From: Acidithiobacillus sp. YTS05
GTDB lineage: Bacteria > Pseudomonadota > Gammaproteobacteria > Acidithiobacillales > Acidithiobacillaceae
Direction: 5' to 3'
DNA length: 64,000 nucleotides
NCBI RefSeq assembly: GCF_024396695.1
Contig: NZ_CP094359.1
Span: 2,596,001 to 2,660,000 of the forward strand
The notes beneath the pieces are model-generated. The model made no database searches. It was not told the DNA's origin and saw only the letters and a program-made list of their open reading frames with translations. Made by a program: the position numbers and the translations under genes. Shown piece after piece: positions 59,287-64,000 of the stretch; the stretch's first letter is position 1; every line of letters begins with the position of its first letter.

Positions 59287-60836
59287 GCGAGAAGCGATCC
59301 GATACGTCGGTATCGGGCAAATCCTTCGTTCGCGGCCGTAGCATCGAGGAAGAGGAACGGCGCGGACGGCCCCAGGCGGCCCGCGTCCTGCGCCGGATCA
59401 CGGCGGAGCGGCGGGCGCTGCCCCGATCGATGACGGAGGCCAAGGCGGTATCGGGCATCCTGTCTGGCCGCCGGGCGCTCAAGCCCGCGCCGAGCGGTGC
59501 GCCGAATGCCGGAGCCGCCCGACGGGCGACGGTGAAGGTCAACTACGTCCCCAACCGCAAGCAGGGACAGTGGGCGGCCCATGGGAGTTATCTGGAGCGT
59601 GAGGATGCCCAGAAAGATGGCGAGAAGGGGCATGGCTTCGATGCCAAGCAGGATGAGGTTTCGCTTACATCCCGGTTGCAAGACTGGCAGATAGCTGGTG
59701 ATCCCCGATTGTTCAAGGTCATTCTGGCCCCGGAAGACGGCGACCGGCTGGACTTGCGGGAGTACACCCGCGACTACATGGCCCGGCTGGCTCCGCATCT
59801 GACCGGGCACCCGGAAAAGGTCGAGTGGGCCGCCATCGATCACTACAATACCGGGCATCCGCACGTGCATCTGCTGATCCGCGGCAATAACGGCTTGCAG
59901 ATCGCCCCGGACCTGATCCGGAAGGGGATGCGCGATCTGGCGTCGGAGGTGGCTACCGAGCGTCTGGGCTATCGCTCCACCGCCGAGGTCCAGCGGGCAA
60001 AAGAGCAGCAGATAGATGCCCGCAAACTGACGCCACTGGACCGGGAGATCGAACGGCAGGCCAGGCCCTTGCCCGATGGGATGTCTTTTCTTGCCGAGGT
60101 GGTCCGGAAACCCCGAGACCGGGGTTACGCCGACCAGCGACTGCGGATGCGGCGGCTGGAGTCCCTGGAGCGGCTGGGGCTGGCCCAGAAGATCGCTTCC
60201 TCCACCTGGGCGCTGGAGGCGGGCTGGACCAAGGCGTTGCGGGAACTGGAAGTCCTGCAGACCCGCACGAAGATGGTCGCCCATGCCCGCGCCCTCATGA
60301 CCGAACCCCGCTGTCCGCCCCAGGTGACCAGACTCCGGCCGGGGGAACGCCTGGTAGGCCGGGTGCTGGGCACCGGCCTGGACGAGCAGTACGACCGCAG
60401 CTACATCCTCATTGAGGGCACCGACTATCGGGCGCACATCGTCTATCAGAACGCGGCCATCAAGAAAGCCCGCGCGTCCCAGGACCTGCAACTGCGGCAT
60501 CTGGTCGCCATCGAGGGCAGATCCTTCGAGAAGGAGGGGAAGCGTATTTCCTACACTGCCGTCGAGGATTACGGGTTGTCCGTCCCCGACAAGTCGCAGC
60601 TGATCCGGATCCCCGAGAAAGTTCTGGACGACGCGCTGGATTCGGGCGCGGCCCCTGCGGAACAGGCTACGACGGGCTATCAGCGGTATTGGCACGAGCA
60701 GCTACGGGAAAGGCAAAGGCAGCGAGCCACGGAAAAGGAGAAAACCGACCGTGAGAAGCGGGCTCTTGATGAGGCCGCCAGAGAGCAGGAGAGGAGCGGG
60801 AAGCTGCCCGGGCAGCACGATGTGGAGTTGGAATGA
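59283..60836 (+). CDS. relaxase / mobilisation nuclease (DUF3363, TraI-VirD2 type)
   Basis: A 517-residue protein, GTG start overlapping the previous stop. ATVKVNYVPNRKQGQWAAHGSYLERE, DLREYTRDYMARLAPHLTGHPEKVEWAAIDHYNTGHPHVHLLIRGN carries the relaxase His motif (HPHVHLLIRG), and ...LTPLDREIERQARPLPDG leads into a DUF3363-like C-domain with a charged tail. Relaxases nick oriT and lead conjugative transfer. No type IV secretion or coupling-protein genes are in the window, so the element is at least mobilisable. oriT is not identified. Confidence 0.88.
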   Translation: MSEKRSDTSVSGKSFVRGRSIEEEERRGRPQAARVLRRITAERRALPRSMTEAKAVSGILSGRRALKPAPSGAPNAGAARRATVKVNYVPNRKQGQWAAHGSYLEREDAQKDGEKGHGFDAKQDEVSLTSRLQDWQIAGDPRLFKVILAPEDGDRLDLREYTRDYMARLAPHLTGHPEKVEWAAIDHYNTGHPHVHLLIRGNNGLQIAPDLIRKGMRDLASEVATERLGYRSTAEVQRAKEQQIDARKLTPLDREIERQARPLPDGMSFLAEVVRKPRDRGYADQRLRMRRLESLERLGLAQKIASSTWALEAGWTKALRELEVLQTRTKMVAHARALMTEPRCPPQVTRLRPGERLVGRVLGTGLDEQYDRSYILIEGTDYRAHIVYQNAAIKKARASQDLQLRHLVAIEGRSFEKEGKRISYTAVEDYGLSVPDKSQLIRIPEKVLDDALDSGAAPAEQATTGYQRYWHEQLRERQRQRATEKEKTDREKRALDEAAREQERSGKLPGQHDVELE

Positions 60837-61272
60837 ATCGATAGCTATACTCGCCAATGGTAGGATCAGGACCGTTCGCATCTCGGGCAGGTTTGCGCGA
60901 GCGTAAAGGGTGGTGTCGGGAACCGTCTGGGCAGCAATTGGATGCGGACATTAGTGAGCGCGGCATTTTTGCTATTGGAAAAGATCGGCGGGTCAGAATT
61001 CTGGCTTATCCGCATAAGACTGGGAGCGGACATATGAATGGGCTAGACTTGTCTCATGCTTTACGCGTTCTGAGAGGGGGAATTTCATTGTTTTGTCTTA
61101 TGTTGACCTTTCATGATAAACATTTTGATAACAATTGATTGGACTAATAATTGATGGCGCGCTATGGGACAGAATGATACCTTCTGTCCACATGCAGTAA
61201 CTCAGTCTCAAGGAAACTAAGAAATACCTAAAGCCTGTATGCAGCGGTCACAACTTTCCAAGGAATAGCACC
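60837..61272. other. intergenic stretch with diverged repeat of the 4.3-kb region
   Basis: A 93-residue frame at 60857-61138 is not accepted (no ribosome-binding site, odd composition). From about 61010 to 61180 the DNA is a diverged copy of about 4259-4440. Lower GC than the element. Confidence 0.45.
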
Positions 61273-62005
61273 ATGAATAAAAAGGACAACTTCACGAAGT
61301 GGGTATCAAGTTTCTCTGGTTTTTGATGGCGGGGACATTGGTTCTCCATCTTCTCCGAGCATCTGGATCTGCGGCATTGAGTGGGGCGGTGACGTATCCT
61401 ATGAATGGCTGAGAGAAGAACTGGACCATGGCCAAGAACTATCTCCTCCACCAGGATATGAAGAGCCAGAACATAACCTTGGCTATGTATATAATAGAAA
61501 TACTGCGAAACTACTAGCAGCGATCAATGGGCTAACAGCTGCTGATTACGAGCAGTTTGCTCTGCAAGAAAAACCATTCACAACTGGACAGAACGGATAC
61601 TTTAAACTCAACCTCTATCCGCTTCCATTCAAAAACACTTCCCCAGACAGATGGGCGATATGGTTACACGAACTTACCGATATTTCTAGCAAATATGAAT
61701 ACATGGATATATGCAGGAAATATAGATTTCCCTTTTTAAGAGAACTAAAACAAAAACACAAACCAAAGCTCACCATATGCTTTGGGAAAAACTACAAAAA
61801 TGATTTTGTTTCAGCTTTTGGAGATGATGGAATTCATCTAAAAGAAGAAGTAATAGGGGATCGTGATCTGTATTGGTTCTCTTCGGATGGCGGGATAGTA
61901 GCTATATGCCCATTCCCAACAAGTCAGTACGGGTTAAATAGCAACGAGCTAATCGACTCTTTCGGGAAGAGGATAAAAGAAATATCTAATAAAAATATTC
62001 GCTAA
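61273..62005 (+). pseudogene. unknown protein gene with a one-base frameshift
   Basis: ATG 61273 opens MNKKDNFTKWVSSFSGF and stops at 61324. Removing one T from the TTTT at 61321-61324 joins it to a long frame reading DGGDIGSPSSPSIWICGIEWGGDVSYEWLREEL ... KPKLTICFGKNYKNDFVSAFGDDG ... SFGKRIKEISNKNIR to 62005, about 243 residues in all. The product looks like an alpha/beta enzyme (IWICGIEWGG as a first strand-loop). Family not recognised. AT-rich. Confidence 0.6.
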
Positions 62006-62039
62006 TAAAAATTGGCTAACATCATGCGATGGAGGTAAA

Positions 62040-62246
62040 ATGTCAGAAACATCTATGTCTTCAAGTCTTAAGCACTGTGCCACATGCGAATTTTGGTCTG
62101 GACCACGCAAACCAGCCGACAGTTTTATGAAATACGTGCGGTTTGATACGACAGATAAGGCTCAATGTCTAGGAAAGCACAAGGGAACCTCAAAAGCTGG
62201 CAGCAATAACTGCTCATCATGGAAAAAATGGGGCGTTCTAAGATGA
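62040..62246 (+). CDS. small cysteine-containing protein
   Basis: A 68-residue protein with CATCEFWSG near the start and two later cysteines (AQCLGKHKG, NNCSSWKKWG), which could bind one zinc. GGAGGTAAA precedes the start. Unknown function; probably cotranscribed with the gene before it. Confidence 0.6.
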   Translation: MSETSMSSSLKHCATCEFWSGPRKPADSFMKYVRFDTTDKAQCLGKHKGTSKAGSNNCSSWKKWGVLR

Positions 62247-62376
62247 TGAAAAATTAAGACTAAACATCAACTTCTGAACATGATCTTATCGTGCATAGCC
62301 ATATCTCTACCACCGTTTTTGAGAATTTGTGCAACATGGCCAATCCCAGCTCGACGGGTCCATGAAGGAGCAGCCC

Positions 62377-63291
62377 ATGAATCAGACGACGCCCCAGATC
62401 GACTCCACTTTTGTGGTCTTCGACGCCAACGGTACAGCTACACCCATGCCGGTGACCCCGGATTTCTGGAACGAGCTGAATCAACGCTTCGGCGACTTCT
62501 CCGGCAGGACGCTGGTCTCTAGTTTCCACTTCGCAGAGGACTGGCCGACCTGGGAATGCCATCCCCATGGTGATGAATGGATCGGCCTGCTCGACGGCGA
62601 CTTCGAACAGCACATGGACCTGCCAGACGGGCACGACGGGCCGCGCCAGGTGCGATTAAACACGCCTGGGGAGTTTGTCATCGTGCCCAGGGGCGTCTGG
62701 CATACCGCCAAGATCCGGGCGCCGAGCACCGCGCTATTCGTCACGCCCGGCGAGGGCACGCTGACGCGCACGGCAGAGCAAATCCCGGCAGCGGCTACGC
62801 AGAAGCCAGCCTGCGCGTCCATGTCTCCAGCGCTCAGTACGCTGCGCCTGAACCAGTTGAACCTGGTTTGCCGCGATATCGATGCCACCCTGGCGTTCTA
62901 CCGCGCCCTGGGCCTGCCCATCCATGAAGCCCCGCGCGGGGCCGATGGCATCCGTCACGCCAGGGCCAGTCTGCCCGATGGCGTTCTGCTGGAATTCGAC
63001 AACGAAACCCTGGCACGTGTTTACAACGCGGGTTGGCGGCAGCACGCCGCCGACATGCACAGCCAAAGTCGCAGCGTGATCGGCTTCATGCTGGCGACGC
63101 GCGCCGACGTGGATCGGCACTATGCCGCGCTGATCGACGCCGGCTACGCGGGGCGGCAATGCCCCTTCGATGCCTTCTGGGGCGCACGCTATGCCATCGT
63201 GGCCGACCCTGACGGGCGCGATATTGGATTGATGAGTCCACTGGAAGCACAACGCCGGAGCTGGCCACCTATGGATTCTCCCGAGCCATGA
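62377..63291 (+). CDS. cupin-VOC fusion protein
   Basis: A 304-residue fusion. Residues ~1-120 are a cupin (FAEDWPTWECHPHGDEWIGLLDGDFEQHM ... PGEFVIVPRGVWHTAKI with metal-ligand His/Glu). Residues ~150-290 are a VOC domain (LNQLNLVCRDIDATLAFYRALGLPIHE ... FDAFWGARYAIVADPDGRDIGLMSP). Both are small metal-binding folds of dioxygenases, isomerases or resistance proteins. AAGGAG precedes ATG 62377. Followed by a terminator, so a single-gene unit; base composition is GC-rich unlike the genes before it. Confidence 0.8.
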   Translation: MNQTTPQIDSTFVVFDANGTATPMPVTPDFWNELNQRFGDFSGRTLVSSFHFAEDWPTWECHPHGDEWIGLLDGDFEQHMDLPDGHDGPRQVRLNTPGEFVIVPRGVWHTAKIRAPSTALFVTPGEGTLTRTAEQIPAAATQKPACASMSPALSTLRLNQLNLVCRDIDATLAFYRALGLPIHEAPRGADGIRHARASLPDGVLLEFDNETLARVYNAGWRQHAADMHSQSRSVIGFMLATRADVDRHYAALIDAGYAGRQCPFDAFWGARYAIVADPDGRDIGLMSPLEAQRRSWPPMDSPEP

Positions 63292-63296
63292 AATAC

Positions 63297-63329
63297 GCAG
63301 GCCACGAGCCAGTGGCCTGCTTCTTTTTT
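63297..63329 (+). terminator. rho-independent terminator
   Basis: Perfect 9-bp stem GCAGGCCAC / GTGGCCTGC, six-base loop, then TTCTTTTTT; begins five bases after the cupin-VOC stop. Confidence 0.9.
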
Positions 63330-63522
63330 CGACCGTTTTTGAGAGGCACCAAATGGTGAAAATTGTCGCAAGGTAAATCAATGGCTTGAAATTCTCGAAA
63401 TGCTTTCTCGTTATGGAGCCAGAGTTTTCAGCCATGATGATGTGTTTTGAGAACACGATGGTCAGCTTGCTGAACGGCAGCTTCCGCTGCCCTTCCGCAG
63501 TTGAGCCCTGTTGGTCGGCGAG

Positions 63523-64000
63523 TTATTGGATGTGCTGGCCGTTGTTGGTTAATATTTTTTCTGGACTGAAATCGGGAATGTAGAGGTCTGGGATGAGGCA
63601 ATCAGGCTTGGGCGTGCCTGTAGCCTCAAAGAAATGCTTTCTAAGGAGAAGTGATGCTGCATAGGCTGCGTACGCTAATCGGTTCACAATTATTGTCCCA
63701 CCGCCTTCTGTAAAGTGGGCGGTTGATTTACTTGCTGTGATTAGTGCTTCTATCCAAATGTTTTTTAGAGTGTCTGGCTCTAGCTTCGGAGAAAGTATGG
63801 AAATTGCTTTGTTCAGTGGCACCAGTGGTAGATCAAAACTCTCTATAGTTAATGCATAGGATGCATTAACTAAGGTTCCATTATTTAGTTTTATGCCCAA
63901 GAAGTTAAGTACGCTCCTGATGGCCATAATTCCAGAATCAATGAGAGCTCCAAGCACCGGATCCGACTTTTGTCCTTGGATTTCTAAAATACCGATGTTG
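63523..64000 (-). CDS. unknown protein, start beyond the window
   Basis: Open from 64000 to a stop at 63523; at least 158 residues (NIGILEIQGQKSDPVLGALIDSGIMA..., ...TEGGGTIIVNRLAYAAYAASLLLRKHFF, ...PDLYIPDFSPEKIL). The frame stays open upstream of the GTG at 63957, so the true N-terminus is outside. AT-rich, helical, no recognised domain. Confidence 0.6.
   Translation of the reverse strand, partial: NIGILEIQGQKSDPVLGALIDSGIMAIRSVLNFLGIKLNNGTLVNASYALTIESFDLPLVPLNKAISILSPKLEPDTLKNIWIEALITASKSTAHFTEGGGTIIVNRLAYAAYAASLLLRKHFFEATGTPKPDCLIPDLYIPDFSPEKILTNNGQHIQ

Overview
The window looks like about 64 kb of accessory DNA from an acidophilic sulfur oxidiser, most probably Acidithiobacillus or a close relative. 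The reasons are a divergent arsBH / arsR-arsC arsenic locus whose ArsR carries the atypical C-terminal cysteine site described in A. ferrooxidans, a sulfur-handling operon (persulfide-dioxygenase-like hydrolase, DsrE, OsmC), many envelope metal-stress genes and dense insertion sequences. No tRNA, rRNA or CRISPR array was seen. The genus call is inference; no marker gene is present.

Region by region. 1-6.5 kb: a cut-off ImmA/IrrE-type gene, an HU protein, small unknown genes (one frameshifted, with a decayed 3' copy further on), a Fic protein, a GIY-YIG-like protein and a complete ISL3-family element. 6.5-10 kb: arsenic resistance (arsH, arsB, then divergent arsR, arsC and a VOC protein). 10-20.5 kb: an ECF sigma factor with a secreted protein, a CMD-family protein and a 2-TM channel; then a TolC / HlyD / double ABC ATPase / two ABC-2 permease exporter whose ATPase gene has an amber codon exactly at the Walker B glutamate; then an AT-rich mlaC-like gene.

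20.5-27 kb (minus strand) is the most interesting locus: a compact operon dsbD - DsbG-like - DsbG-like - small Cys/Met precursor peptide - MNIO (DUF692) enzyme - DUF2063 partner - third DsbG-like - truncated lnt. It resembles bufferin/HvfA-type copper-binding RiPP systems, but the precursor carries two GGMMRHGCSG repeats and is joined to a dedicated periplasmic disulfide machinery. 27-32 kb: sulfur operon (MBL hydrolase, ArsR-type regulator, MFS, DsrE, OsmC), with dsrE split by an IS5-type element whose target duplication allows exact reconstruction. 32-42.6 kb: two ArsR-type metal loci (an ArsR/SHOCT/methyltransferase/Met-rich/thioredoxin operon facing a GST-like gene; a CadC-like repressor with a cysteine-rich permease), dinB, an IS1595-family element, and membrane and small secreted proteins.

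42.9-61 kb is a plasmid or integrative-element backbone with its own replication set: ssb, a family-A DNA polymerase, a TOPRIM/P-loop primase-helicase-like protein, an iteron-like inverted-repeat region (candidate origin), an IS110-family insertion, an AntA/AntB protein, unknown proteins, a tandem-duplicated winged-helix protein with a palindromic operator, topoisomerase III, a PlsC-like protein, a HIRAN protein, a membrane protein and a relaxase. Seven of these genes share an upstream element, TCGCAAC-N7-GGCTATACC, always in gene orientation 29-51 bases before the start codon. No type IV secretion genes lie in the window. 61-64 kb: lower-GC cargo (a frameshifted unknown gene, a small Cys protein, a cupin-VOC fusion and a gene running off the end).
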